Shown here piece by piece: positions 1-11,794 of a stretch of 64,000 nucleotides of DNA; the stretch's first letter is position 1, and each line of letters opens with the position of its first letter. Origin of the DNA: Serpula lacrymans var. lacrymans S7.9 (taxonomy: Eukaryota > Basidiomycota > Agaricomycetes > Boletales > Serpulaceae); NCBI RefSeq assembly GCF_000218685.1, contig NW_006763299.1, positions 1,566,031 to 1,630,030 of the forward strand. The letters run 5' to 3'. The translations under genes were made by a program, and so were the position numbers. The notes under the pieces are model-generated. The model did not search any database and was not told the DNA's origin. It saw only the letters and a program-made list of their open reading frames with translations.

Positions 1-923
1 GATCACTCATTTTGCTGAAACCTGTCGTGGCGATTTTATCGAGGTCACCCATCCACACGACGCGTGCGCCTTTGATTCCACCATGTCCTTCTGCCACACG
101 AACAGCTTCGCTTCCCGCACGGGGGTCGAACAATCTTAGCTTGCGATCTCTGCATGTCGTGGCAAGAAGAGTGCCAGTAGGGTTAAAGGCGATACATTGG
201 ATAGAATCGCCATGGCCAGTTAGAGTAGACCTCTGACGTTCTGTTTCTGCAAGGTCCCACAGCTTGACGGTATGCTCTCCAGAAGCACTTGCGATAACGT
301 TAGAAGCAGTAGGATGAAACAAGACTTGACCGATCTTTCGCGGCGAGGCATCGATACGGGCCACAGGATCGAAATCGTGAGGTTCCCAGTGATCTTGACC
401 CCAATCTTCGAACGTAGAGGGTTCCACTTTCCAGATCATGACCTTCCCATCTTCACCGCCTGAGGCGACAATCGAATCATTGTGAGGGGACCAATCCGTG
501 TCGAGGACTGGAGCAGTGTGACTGCGTGCCAAGGGTATCACATCCGGGAGCTTGTATGGAAGATTATTGGGTAATGCTTCGAAGGGAGAAGGCAAGGGTA
601 AAATGGCAAAAGCGCCACCACCAGATGCATTCCAGTTAAGACTGATGTATCGCTGGTCATAGTAATTAGTAATTAGAAGGAAATCACAGCAGCGCGACAT
701 TGATCTAAATATTCACCCCTGAAGCAGAGACCAAATTGGTATCCCAGGCGCTGCTGGACACCTTTACATTCTCGATTCCGAATTCTTTTTTCTTTGCATT
801 TTGACCATAGACATGACTAGATTGTGAACCCACAAATTCATATTGGTCAACTTGCACGAATATCGAATATACGGCTACATGATATACTCACCGATACTTT
901 GATGGACGCACGAAACGAGACAT
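1..923 (-). CDS. CRN1: Coronin, actin-binding WD40 protein (5' part, runs off the left edge)
   Basis: Coronin binds F-actin and regulates Arp2/3 at cortical actin patches. Exons on the minus strand: 923-892, 816-717 and 652 to the window edge. Exon 1 encodes MSRFVRPSKYR, the family's hallmark N-terminus, and is followed by a GTGAG donor. Exon 2 gives HVYGQNAKKKEF and ends SAWDTNLVSASG. Exon 3 starts RYISLNWNASGGG and runs through WD40 blades, visible as TDWSPHNDSIVASGGEDGKV and ASASGEHTVKLWDL, to VWMGDLDKIATTGFSKMS at the edge. Phases match at both introns. The C-terminal half (rest of the propeller, coiled coil) lies outside. It is divergent from GCV1, with 305 bp between the start codons. 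Confidence 0.93.
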
Positions 924-1228
924 TGTTCAGGCAAGAAACAGACGAGTCGCAGACGATACCCAGGTCTGAGCTGTGCCTGTCGCAAAGCTGGTTGCCCTAA
1001 GTATACTTGGACCTTGATCAATGTTATTTGAATCCCCGACATATGTTTATTCTCGTCGAGGTTAGGGCTACAAAATTATCTAAGCTGCTTCCACGATTAC
1101 ATTTACTAATTTCCTAAATCGTCTGCTCAAGCGCTGCTCCGCTGAGTCCGCTCCGCCCTAAGTTCGAAACGAAGGACTTCTTGTCGAATTTTCGGTTCAC
1201 AACAAGGATTTCTTTTCTTCTTTTCTCA
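924..1228. promoter_or_regulatory. Divergent promoter region between coronin and GCV1
   Basis: These 305 bp separate two outward-facing start codons and must carry the 5' UTRs and promoters of both genes. A pyrimidine-rich stretch (TTTCTTTTCTTCTTTTCTC) lies just upstream of the GCV1 ATG, as is common before fungal starts. No clear TATA box or named factor site was seen. Confidence 0.4.
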
Positions 1229-2902
1229 ATGTCGAGTGCGCGTGTAGTGTCTGTGCTTAGGTTGGCAAATGCCCTTTCCGTGCCAAGGTGTGGAGTATCT
1301 CGAGTCTACTGCCGCGGTCTAGCGACATCCGTAGGAGAGGTTGGTAGTTTGTTTACCAAGTAATACTCCTTTTTGACTTCAAGGAAACTCAGCTGAAGAG
1401 AACTGGGTTGTATGATTTTCATGTGGAGAACGGAGCAAAAATGGTGCCGTTCGCTGGATACTCCATGCCCCTTGCCTATGGTAGTGTTGGTCAAGGTGCG
1501 CACTAGACGGACTTTGTTCCCGTCCATCTTCCAATTGAATACAGTTGCCAGCCATAGCTACGTGCGTAGTAGCGTAGGCCTCTTCGATGTTGGCCACATG
1601 GTACAAAGCAAGTACGTTATTTACTGCGTTGCTCCAGAAAGTCTGTTCAGACAGTAGCAGCTTCCGTGGTCCCACGGCAACAGCGTTCTTGGAATGGCTA
1701 ACACCGTCTTCCCTTTCATCACTCACCCCTTATTCTTCGACTTTGTCTGTGATCTTAAATGAAAAGGGTGGCATCATAGACGACACTGTCATCACAAAGC
1801 ACTCTGATGATGCGTATTACGTTGTCACGAATGCAGGTAGACGAGACAGAGACCTGCCATGGTTCCGAGAGAAGCTTGATGAATGGAACCATGGCGAGAA
1901 AGGTCGGGATGGCAAGGTAGAAATTGAAGTTTTAGACAATTGGGGGCTTATTGCGTTACAAGGTCAATCAGCTGCTACTGTAAAATGTTCTGCAAGTCCA
2001 ATTTTCACGATTGAATGGTTTAGGCCCCGAAGCTGCTGCATATCTACAAAGGTTCACTTCGTTTGATCTCAAGGATCTCATATTCGGCACATCTGCTTTT
2101 GTACCTATTGAGGGTTTCAACTTGCACGTTGCGCGAGGAGGGTACACTGGTGAAGACGGGTTTGAAGTCAGTATACGAGTATCCTTTTTCAATGTTCTTT
2201 CCATGTCAGCTTATCTATCAGATCTCGATACCACCATCGCAAACCTTGGATGTCGCTGAACTTCTCTCAAAACATCCTGTCAAACTCACTGGTCTTGGTG
2301 CTAGAGATAGTCTACGTCTTGAGGCTGGCATGTGTCTTTATGGTAATGACCTAGACGAAGATACAACGCCCATCGAGGCCGGCTTGGCATGGGTGATAGG
2401 TAATTTGTCGCATTGACTTGAAAGGTTGGTTTTTTGTTCATGTGTTCCATTAGGCAAAGAGCGCAGAGAATCCGGCGAATTTATTGGTGCTGAAGGTGTC
2501 AGAAGGCATCTCAAGGATGGGCCGCCAAGGCGCCGGGTGGGCTTAGTGGTTGAAGGTGCCCCTGCTAGGCGTGAGTTATCTTACTGCGCAGTCGCCGAAT
2601 CTTCCTTAAGGACTAACTTGCAATAGAGGGTGCCCAAATATTTGCGCCGTCGGGGACGGATCTCATAGGTAATGCGCATTATAGGTTTATTTAGGCCACA
2701 TGCTCACGTACAGGGATATCCCCCAGGTAATGTCACATCAGGCATCCCCTCACCAACATTAGGCAAGAACATCGCCATGGGCTACGTTCAATCAGGTTGG
2801 CATAAGAAAGGGACAGAAGTGGAAGTGGAGGTGCGAAACAAGCTGCGGAAGGGCGTTCTAACGCCGATGCCTTTCGTGAAACCAAAGTACTGGAGAGGGT
2901 GA
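1229..2902 (+). CDS. GCV1: Aminomethyltransferase, mitochondrial glycine cleavage T protein
   Basis: The T protein takes the aminomethyl group from lipoyl-H-protein, releases ammonia and makes 5,10-methylene-tetrahydrofolate in the mitochondrial matrix. Nine exons: 1229-1339, 1393-1495, 1545-1611, about 1658-1962, 2024-2166, 2222-2399, 2454-2570, 2627-2668, 2727-2902. They give about 413 residues, normal for the family, with consistent phases. Landmarks in order: an Arg-rich presequence, [70 protein letters not shown] and [20 protein letters not shown]. The ATG at 1229 is preferred because an in-frame upstream TTG at 1181 adds nothing family-like. The exon 4 acceptor could be 1655, 1658 or 1661, since three AGs lie 3 nt apart. 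No disabling change was seen. Confidence 0.95.
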
Positions 2903-3048
2903 ATCCTTACAAGATGTTGGATAGTTTTATACATTAATCTACATCTTGTGACAAAGCATGTTTGAATGATGTCTGCAACGAGACAACGCCAGTGGGTGTA
3001 GGTTGAAGCAAGGTTGCAATTTGAAAACAAAACAAAAACAAAATATAA

Positions 3049-3122
3049 TGGCCAACGTGGGGATCGAACCCAAGACCTTCGCGTTATTAGCACGACGCTC
3101 TAACCAACTGAGCTAGTCGGCC
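3049..3122 (-). tRNA. tRNA-Ile, anticodon AAT
   Basis: Read on the minus strand, the gene starts GGCCGACTAGCTCAG and ends CACGTTGGCC plus the A discriminator. The 7 bp acceptor stem (GGCCGAC/GTTGGCC), the D arm with GCTCAGTTGGTTAGAGC, the 5 bp anticodon stem TCGTG/CGCGA and the loop CTAATAA (anticodon AAT, read as IAU) are all present. There is no intron. The T arm is TTGGG-TTCGATC-CCCAC, with a U:C mismatch at its base. It lies 146 bp after the GCV1 stop on the opposite strand and ends 143 bp before the VPS25 stop. Confidence 0.95.
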
Positions 3123-3265
3123 GATGAAAACATTATCTAATTACATAATCTTGATTCTCCAAACAAAAGTGCTATAAATCTGTTTCTGCACATACAGTTA
3201 AGGTTTCAAATACATGTTCAAAGAAATGGCTTGTGATTACAGGCTCTGATACACTGATAACAAGT

Positions 3266-4108
3266 TTATTTTCCACCAGAAAAAAATCTTACCCCTTCAT
3301 TTTCTTCGCCAGACCCTGTACGCCCTGTACTGATAACCTGTGCCCGACCCGTTTTTGCAAGTACGGCGATAACACGACGCAGGAGAGTAATTGGAATATC
3401 AGAAAGTGGAGAAGGAACGGGGGGGTCAGTGATTTCGTAGAATGTGAGGATTGTGTTCAGATTAGCTGTATCTGTCGCCTATACCCGCGATAGATCCAAA
3501 ACGTTATGATGAAAGACAGACCGTGAATATGAAATGAGACATGTGTATAGTCCAAGACGTACCCAAGAGTGTAGTACCTCTGCCCATTCTTCTGGAAGAC
3601 GCCAGTACAATAGCACAGCGCGTGTCTGCTTGGGAGGTTCGTAAACTGCTTGACCGTTAGTTATCATGGATTCCATGATAGCGGAAAGGTGTGAAGGAAG
3701 CACTCGACCTAAGAAGATAATATGAGTGCTGTGAAAGGTATCACTTGGCATAGAGCATACGCACGATTGATTCTCTCATTCCTTAGAACTTCATCCCAGT
3801 CTCCGCCAGACGTCTCTGCGTCCTCGAGGCGAAGGACGAAAAGACGGCGGTGGCGAGCATAAGCCAAAATAAGCCGTGTCCATTGAGAAATATTTTGCGA
3901 TTGTGTTGTGGGATTAGGTTGTTCCCTGGTTCCACAAAGTAAGTGGGTCACGACGACAGGAGTGAGTAAAGAGACAAACGTGAAGAAAGGGGGAACAGAG
4001 TGAATCGAAGGAAGTAGAAATCCTGGGTAACAAGAAATTAGCCAACGTATCAGCGGCGACGACTATGTCAGTCTCACCTGAACGAGTCGTATGTGTGGTG
4101 AAAGACAT
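3266..4108 (-). CDS. VPS25: ESCRT-II subunit VPS25
   Basis: VPS25 is the winged-helix ESCRT-II subunit that recruits VPS20 during sorting of ubiquitinated cargo into multivesicular bodies. Five minus-strand exons: 4108-4078, 4022-3980, 3925-3765, 3708-3563, 3478-3266, totalling 594 nt and 197 residues, normal for the family. Markers: MSFTTHTTRS at the start, the family signature FLLPSIHSVPPFFT (proline-rich N-terminus), NISQWTRLILAYARHRRLFV in the first winged helix, LLYWRLPEEWAEVLHSW at the end of that domain, and TILTFYEITDP opening the second. It ends GVRFFSGGK. Phases agree at all four introns. Exon 2 is only 43 nt. Confidence 0.93.
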
Positions 4109-5346
4109 CCAGCTACAACTGTACTTCGACAACGATGCGGACTCTGAAACCTTTTAGTTTCTGCAGTCACGTTGATTAGAATACTCATCGAAACATCAAC
4201 TTCGCCTTTTTATGATATCTGTCAAGACATTCCATTCCTTCGATAAACGTTTTTAATACTGTTCCCAATCGCAGAGCATTCTCGCCAAGCGTTTATTTCA
4301 CCTGTACGAATGATCGGGACTGTGCCGGTGGGCACCAAGACAACATCTGGATCGATAGGCCAACGCCCTCGTGGTAGATCAGTGCTCAGCGCTCACATTT
4401 GAAGCCTCACATCTGACCCAAGGTTAACAGGCAACGATTCGTTCTCGGTATGACCCAGATTGACCCGGGTTGAATGTTCAACGTTGAACACTAAGTGCCC
4501 CGTGAAGAAACCATCTGCATACCGAAGGGCCCAACCTCACGCAAGATATCTGTTATCGTCGGAATGGACTGTGGCCAGATACGCAACAGGATAAACAATA
4601 GCGTTGGCAGAGTTTTCGAGACAACAACTATTACGTCTCAATATCAAGTCCATTTAAATCGATCGCTGACAGATAGAATCCTCACTTATGATTAATGAGG
4701 ACCTAGCGATGGAATTGGCGCACAAGCTACGCATTTCGATGCCAAAGAAAAAGGCCTTTGGCGGAGGTAAGAAGTGTAATTTTGAGCAGGGGTAGTGAAA
4801 TTGACCGAGGTTCTCTTAGATATCTACTATAATAACGAGTGGAGCTGACCAGCTCAGGGGCCCTCTCTTCCGCTCAATTGTTCAGGCGTGATTTCTCGAA
4901 GGCGAATGCTATACTACAGATGATGCGACAGGACAGATAGTTGGTGTTTCCTTATGATTTGGTCCTGAACAAGAACTCTTCAAGGCGTCAGTTACAACGT
5001 CCTGTTCCACGAGTTGGGGTTAGGTAAATCATATATCAGTGATATGCTCATTCAGCGAAGCACAACAAAGCCCTTCAGTTTAATGATTGCAAGATTAAGT
5101 TACCTATAGATGCAAAGCATTGGTAGAACAATATTGTGAGCCCACTATTTTCCTACTTCGCACACTGATGTGTAGCAAACACCATCCAGTACAAGCCTTT
5201 GTACATATATTTCATACATATATTTCTAAATGTCAATGTGTATTACTACAGAGACGATCTGATAGTCGGTGTAATTCAAGTTGATATGTGAACTGAACAT
5301 GGCAACTATAGACGTGTCGTACTGCATACACTGCAGATACCCTTCA
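4109..5346. other. Intergenic between VPS25 and the GH35 gene, no gene recognised
   Basis: This 1.2 kb should hold the VPS25 promoter at its left end and the 3' UTR/terminator of the GH35 gene at its right end. No coding similarity was found on either strand; the open frames are short and look random. A perfect 16 bp palindrome, TGTTCAACGTTGAACA, sits at 4475-4490, about 370 bp upstream of the VPS25 ATG. Confidence 0.5.
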
Positions 5347-8300
5347 CTACATCGGTTGAACGTATTCGCCTTGAGGGCGTAGATGTTCCTGCTGGGCGTA
5401 ATCGGGCGCAGAAACATAATCTGAGATTTGTAGTGCTGTAGTGAAAGTACCATCCAAAATCAAACCTATTCCTGCGATCGAGGATCCATTTTTGTCGAGG
5501 GACCACAGTGAAAGAGCGAGCTTGTTCGGCGACTCCCTTTGAAGTAGACTGCAAGATGGCACACAAATATGATTCAAGAACCCTTTTCTTAACGTAGAAT
5601 AACTCACCCCGCAGGTAACACGAATACAGTTTGAGGACTAGGAAAACAAAAAAACAACCAAAGTAAGCGTCCTGTGCGAAACGTCATTCTTCAGATGGGT
5701 AACTTGCCCAAGATTGTTCACGTATTTCCCAAGTTGCCAACCGTTCAGGTAAATTTGCGCACGGAAATTTGAAGTGATGTCACTTGGAGTGATAGATAAA
5801 CGGACAGGGACGTCCACGTCCATGGGTAAGGGCTATAATATAAACATAATTATTAGCCCAAATCAATGCAACAAATGGCTATGCACGAACCAAACTAAAC
5901 GTAGTCCGATAGAAATTGATGCCGGCACTCTTCACGCCTCCTCCTGAAAGGGGTGTACCAGTTTGCCACGATTCATCAGGATAGCCAGGCAAATGGGCGC
6001 CAATTCTTTCGGCATACAATCCACCTTCATTAAGGTAACCGCGGAATGTATCTGGTGCATCTGCAGCCCCACCCTACATAGCGTGATGAAATCAAGGGTC
6101 CAAATGTAATTAGAAAAGAGCAGGCCTACATAGTTGCCCTGTAATTTCCAGTACTTGAAAGTACTGTTTCCACCGATGATAGCATAACCTCTAATACCCC
6201 GAGGTTCCTTTCCTGAATTGGCTGCACTCTAAAGTCAACAAGAGACCAAGGTGATGATCGAAAAGGACTCACTGCTAGTTTCTACAATGCTACGAAGTGA
6301 ACAAGCATGAGACACCGATCAATTAGATTAGTCTACAAAGAACAACGTACCCCATATGGTCTGTCAACAACACTCAGTGAGCGATGGTTATTACAACATG
6401 CGTCGGAAAAAATACCTTGTATAACGACGAGGACGTTATCATCGCCTATGCGGAGGACATCGTTAGGTATCTGCCATATATCTGTGGTTTGGCTGATCGT
6501 CAAATTTCCTTGGTTCGAGCCAAGGAAGACCCCATTGATGAACGCTGAGTACCCGAAAGCATAACCACCCTGAACAGTTAAATTGAAAGCCGTTTCTTGT
6601 CCTGTGGCAGTAAAATGGCCACGGAAGATCAGGTTGCCGCCATAGAACCTAAATATCGCATGAATATATTTTAGAAAGCAGAAGAATATCCGAAAGCCTA
6701 CCCGTATTGCTGCGAGTATAGTACATATTCACCAGCTAGAGGGGGGAGATTAGTGTACTAAGGAAACAGAAACTTCAGAGCTAAAGCTATTCAGACAGGT
6801 CACGAAACGAACATTGGTAGTAGTCAAGTCCGCCGTTACGAAGCTGGAGTCATCAAAGTCGGGGGATATTTCAGGTAAACTTGGTCAAGGTTAGCATTAT
6901 ACAAGCAGAATATAAAAAGGGGGTAAAACACACCTTCCGCTAACCTTCCATTCACCAAATTCAGGTAGTGTAACAGGTTGAGCGCCTTCTATTTTTGCTT
7001 GATAGGACCCATATGTTGTACGTGTCACGTCAACAATTTGGTTGTTCCAACGTATTTGCGACACCGCAGAAGGACAGAAAATTTCGACAATGGTAGTACC
7101 ATTCAAATCACCTTGCTGAATGGGTATCTGAGTTCAGTACTTCGAAGAGCATATACGAAAAGAAAACGAACCAATGAAAGAGTATGTCTTGACAACTCTG
7201 CACTCCTCACGAGGTATGGCCCACCAACGAGCACTCTACATCATCAGTGCGTACATATTCTACAATGTCCCATCAAGTTAGATACTCACGTCTCATTTGT
7301 CCCAACACCAAAGTAGTTGCTAAATGCCCCGCTGCCTTCAATGAGTGGCGCGTGCCATTGCGCCGCACTTGCCTTGTCCATGATTAGCAACTTGACATCT
7401 TCGCCAATACCAACGACTGCAACTGGCATTGAAGCTACCAGGTTGTAGTTAAGCGTGAGCGTTCCATCGGTGTAGCTGGTCGAGATATGCGTGTCGGATG
7501 TGTTGATGATATTTACATCTGGCTCAGAAGCGAAACGGAAGGCAGTTTCACCGGTTTGACCGGACATGGAGTATAATATGATATAATCTGTGTTGTCGAT
7601 ACTAAAGCACAGACAAAGATGAAATGTGGTCAGGTTTTCTTTACACAGGTCACTTACGTCGTCCATGTCATGATTCTTTAAACAAGCCATAATTAGACAC
7701 CATCAGCCTAAAAAGACAGGAAAGAACGTACTCTGTGGTGGAATATAAGATTCTCGTCCCAGAAATCCCAAAAACGTAATCAATAGCCAAGACTTTACTC
7801 TCATGACCATCGAGGACAAGGTTTCCTTGCACTGGAATGGTGAGTGAGCCGGAAGAAGTAGTAACGTTCAGCTTGGTCGTAGTTAAGGTAGTTGGTCTGT
7901 GGAACAAAGGTAGATCATTAGTAATAAACCCGAAGAGGTTCAGGACGCGAAAAGCGGCTCGTCAGATCGACTTTACGCTCCAACTGGTTTCCGAGATGTA
8001 ACTCGGAGATACTGACCGCATATCAAAAATAGTAAATAATAACCCACATCGTGTCATTCTGCCTTATGATATAAAATGCTGCCCCCGAGTCGAGGTTCCT
8101 CAGTTCAGCTGTATGCACAGACGACGAAGATGTGAAGTTTGTTCCGTTTGCAATGAGAGTAGAACTAAGGAGGTCCCTCGAAACACGGAGGAAGAGTCCT
8201 ACATTACATAAGGTCTCAGTATCTGTGAAGAAAAGTCAAGACGGAAGGATCAATCACCTTGTAACCTCATCTCATTCATCTTTGGCCCTGCGACACGGTT

Positions 8301-10404
8301 TTCGTTGATACCTAGGACCGAAACTCGTCGCACTGTATCTAATACTTTCGAATACAGAAAACTTACCAGCTCCATAGTCATAACTTGTATATACTGTTGG
8401 CTCGGCCGTTTGACCCCAGTTCGTACCACCAAAGAGTACTACATGAGACACAAAATCAGTCGACGAGAAGATAAAATAAAAGAATCAGGATATACTATAT
8501 ATACCTGCATAAGTAGACCAATTAGTTTAAATGTAAAAGTAAAGGAAAAGAAAAAAAAACTCACTAAGAATAGTAGCAGTCTGTGCGCTAGCATTCGAAA
8601 ACCACAGCGAGAATATATTAGCCTTTATTGTTGTTGATATAACATCAGAGAAAGAAACGTACTATGTGTCTTTGTAGAACACGTCCTCTACGAGTGAGTA
8701 TTTTGTTAGTTTTTACTTGCCCCGTACAGGAATATAAAATACCATATGCGGCGTTCGTCAAATCCATCGCTATGAGAAGGAATATTATAATGACAATGAG
8801 AGAGAAAGACGGGAGCGACTTACAGTACTTCTCATAGCCTGTTCCTCCTCGCGCGACTTGGCCCCAGCCTACGATGTATCCACCACCAAACTGAGTATGT
8901 AGTGGAAGGATATAACAAAAGGTGAACAGCACGAAGATATGGTAGGATGACGATGAGAGGTATATTATCAGATATGTATTTATATAGGTAAAGAAGAAAA
9001 CAATTACCTCAGAAAGACACAAAGGATTGCTCCACGCAACCGCCTCATGGTCTGAATAGTATACTGTCTGTACTTCAGACCAACTGTTCTGACCCTGAGG
9101 GTAAGAATCACCGCTGTATGTAGATATTTGGAGGTAAGCAAGATAGTTGATGTTGAAAGCACGATGTGAATAGGAACACAAGATATTTGTGGTATACAGC
9201 AACGCACCAGGTTACTTTTAGACCAGATTCACAATAAAAGAAGCACGTACCAATAGATGTTAACGTGCGTTCCAGGTTCATCCGGGCTGAAATTTCCCGC
9301 TGCACCGCCGTGTTGATCGTTGAATGTGATAGCTGAAATAATTTCGCGTTAAAAATGAGCGAAGAAAAGACACAGATCAAAGATGAAAACAGCCTATGAC
9401 GCAAAAGAAAAAGTACACACGGATTGTAATTCCATTGCCTCGATATGTGTCAATGATGGCCTGCATGTAAGGATCATTGTTCGGACCAACACTGTACTCA
9501 TTCTCGGCTTGAACGAGTATGACTATATGCAGCGCAAAATGGATATGTATCAGTTTTAAATGAGTTCAAAATTGAATTAAATTTCATAGGTGAGCAGCTA
9601 TAAGACTGATTATTCAACGTGAGACGCACTTGGCCCGCCTTCCGTGATCTGATTCCGTGCGATGATCTTGGCAATTGAATTCAGATACGGTGTCCAGGCT
9701 AGTTTTACCGGTGAAAAACACGTATGGGAATTATATAAAATTTTTTTTACCTTGCGTATAGTTTGGATTATTGTCCCTCAAAGAGCCGGCAATGTTCCCA
9801 GCCCAACCTGGAAAACCGCCTCCAGTCGTTTCGCCGTCTGTTCAAGATGCTTAGTCTGTTTATGCATGCATATATCGGGCTCCACAAACAGACATACTGA
9901 TATATGGTCCAGGTCTATGCGACTCGATAAGCAGTGATGCATAGTGAATAGCCTCTCAGTATACACGCACCGAGCAATCATCCACAAGCCCGCTTTTTTT
10001 GCCTCGTCAATGAACATCTGCACGTCCCTATATGTACCCTGTTCCCAGTCACCCTTTCCACCTCCAGTATCGGGTGTGGGGTAATGAAGAGCCCAATGCA
10101 CATAGAATGATACGGTATTGAAACCATTGGCTTTGATCTTCTGAAACAAGTCTGCCCAGAGGTTGGGATTGGGCACACGCCAGGGATGTATCTCTGCTGA
10201 CAGAATGAACGTGCGCTGGGAGAGGATCGAAAGTGAATAAGGGTCCCAAGTTACTGCATCCGTTAAACCTGTGGAGTTCCTGCGAAAAAGAGGTTCAGAG
10301 TTGATATTGGAAAGTGTTGTGCTGTCGACATATGCATATACTGGTACGTTGGTCACGGTGGATAACACCCAGAGAAATAGTACAGTGAGAACACGCAAAA
10401 ACAT
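5347..10404 (-). CDS. Secreted GH35 beta-galactosidase with 30 exons, several of them micro-exons
   Basis: The enzyme hydrolyses terminal beta-D-galactosides, probably outside the cell. Exons: 10404-9971, 9914-9898, 9837-9751, 9698-9630, 9522-9421, 9332-9251, 9113-9008, 8890-8824, 8769-8743, 8687-8663, 8587-8565, 8504-8496, 8438-8367, 8311-8258, 8198-8048, 7896-7732, 7675-7658, 7601-7290, 7235-7172, 7127-6934, 6879-6813, 6757-6702, 6648-6416, 6360-6351, 6289-6273, 6221-6130, 6073-5891, 5832-5708, 5637-5608, 5548-5347. Sum 3093 nt, 1030 residues, with matching phases. A signal peptide starts at 10404 (MFLRVLTVLFLWVLSTV). Domain 1 shows PGPYINGETTGGGFPGW, the acid/base Glu in VQAENEYS, the probable nucleophile Glu in CLSEFGGG, and LFGGTNWG. 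Later blocks match the GH35 beta-sandwich domains up to LALSLWSLDKNG. The intron 5707-5638 uses a GC-AG border. The 151 nt intron 8047-7897 may hide another tiny exon. Confidence 0.88.
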
Positions 10405-11540
10405 GATTTGCTCACAGCAACTTTGTCTGACTCTATCACGACTTAATATATGGACGTGGCTATTCTGAAGCAAGGTACGCGGCCGTACTCCAGGGGTTCC
10501 AGCATGAGCAGGTGATTCTGCGGTACCACGAAGGAGCTTCGAGCTCGATCCTAGCGGGCCGCCCGACCGTCGGGGACCGTCAAATTGAGCTAAAGATGAG
10601 AAAGGCGGAGAAATGCTCAAAGTAAAACATATGCGAAGATTATGGAGAGATATGAGAGCGGGACTTGGAAGATGGAAACGCATGGTTGATTGGTGGTTAA
10701 TGTAAATAGTAGGCACAATGGCAATGAATTAAAGATTTTGCGTTGACGTCGAAAACGTCATCATGAAGGTCCTCGCGTGTACGGCACCTTGGAAGGGGAA
10801 TCCCAACATGATAGAACATAATTCATTAATTGGCTTTCCCTTGTTGGCCTGCAGGTCTGCAAGTATGGTACTCGGAATCGCGCACCATTTGGTAGAATGG
10901 TAAGTAGGGATCTGACTGCCGACCGGATTCAGCCGCACTGTCTGCTCAGGCGCGAGTTATTCAAGTTGTCCCTCGCAAGAGCGTGGGGTTAGCCCTGCGT
11001 TACAATATCGCAGCGGCGCTCCAAGCGCGCCAGTCCCCGACTCTGATTCTGAGCAACCAAAGACATTCAGGGAATGGATTCATTTCAAGTTACGACTGCA
11101 TTCAAGTTGATGTCTAAGTAATAGTATCAAGAAGTTACAGACATGTTAACAGAATCGAACAGATAGTTGCTTTAACCGACAGCTTAGTAAGTCAAACATC
11201 CACAACAGCCTCAACCCCAGTCGGAAACGACAATATTTAGGCCGATAGAAAATGATTGTCACCGAATATATCATTCTGTATCTATCTAAATACCAGAATG
11301 ACCCTTTCAATCCTTGAAATATTATTGTCAGCTATTGTAGAATATTTACACTAAATATATTGTTTTGAATCATTGTCTTTCTTTGATTTCAGGACCATTC
11401 AGACTCAAAACAATTGAAAGCGAAAGCTATTGATTTATTGGGAAGCATCAAAAACAAATGAAAACGGAATACAATGATATTTGCTGAACCAAAATGATTA
11501 TGCCTTTGCATTGAGTTTCTAGAATCAAAATAGTATAATA
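10405..11540. other. Upstream region of the GH35 gene, no gene recognised
   Basis: The first 300 bp must contain the GH35 promoter. The rest becomes AT-rich towards 11.5 kb. An open frame of 69 codons at 10729-10938 (minus) has no recognisable features and is not called. No repeat shared with the rest of the window was noticed. Confidence 0.4.
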
Positions 11541-11654
11541 TTAGTACTAGCAGACCAATAAAATATTGTGGTACTCACCATAATAGCAGCATCTGAAGCA
11601 TATTTCTAAAATAAGGGTTAGCAAATATACAGAGAATATGAGAAACAACCTTAC

Positions 11655-11759
11655 CCGTTGCAAATCCTCCAGGAGGTCCTTGTAGAAGATGTTGAAGTCC
11701 ACCTTGTGTCTAGTGGGATGATCTTGAGCCCCATTTCTAGTCCACAAGTTCCTGCAGAC
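11655..11759 (-). pseudogene. Orphan exon of an unidentified protein beside the copia element
   Basis: A 105 nt in-frame exon lies between an acceptor (CTGCAG) and a donor (GTAAGG). It encodes VCRNLWTRNGAQDHPTRHKV followed by DFNIFYKDLLEDLQR. The composition and clean splice borders suggest real coding ancestry, probably from another repeat-associated mushroom protein, but I do not recognise the family. The upstream part of the gene would lie where the copia LTR now sits. Confidence 0.4.
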
Positions 11760-11794
11760 CTGCAGAAGAGTCAGTTAAATTTAATAAAACTAAG

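Noticed and set aside
4495..4695. Plus-strand ORF of 66 codons between VPS25 and GH35
   Set aside because: No similarity to known proteins and no supporting context.
6978..7316. Plus-strand ORF of 112 codons
   Set aside because: Antisense shadow of GH35 exons at 7290-6934.
8305..8637. Plus-strand ORF of 110 codons
   Set aside because: It overlaps, antisense, the micro-exon part of the GH35 gene whose exons are supported by family motifs.
9778..10716. Single 312-codon minus ORF as a gene on its own
   Set aside because: Its N-terminal 104 codons are upstream sequence, its middle is GH35 exon 1, and its end reads through introns; the true start is the signal-peptide ATG at 10404.
10729..10938. 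Minus-strand ORF of 69 codons upstream of GH35
   Set aside because: No recognisable motif, no splice context, and length within random expectation.
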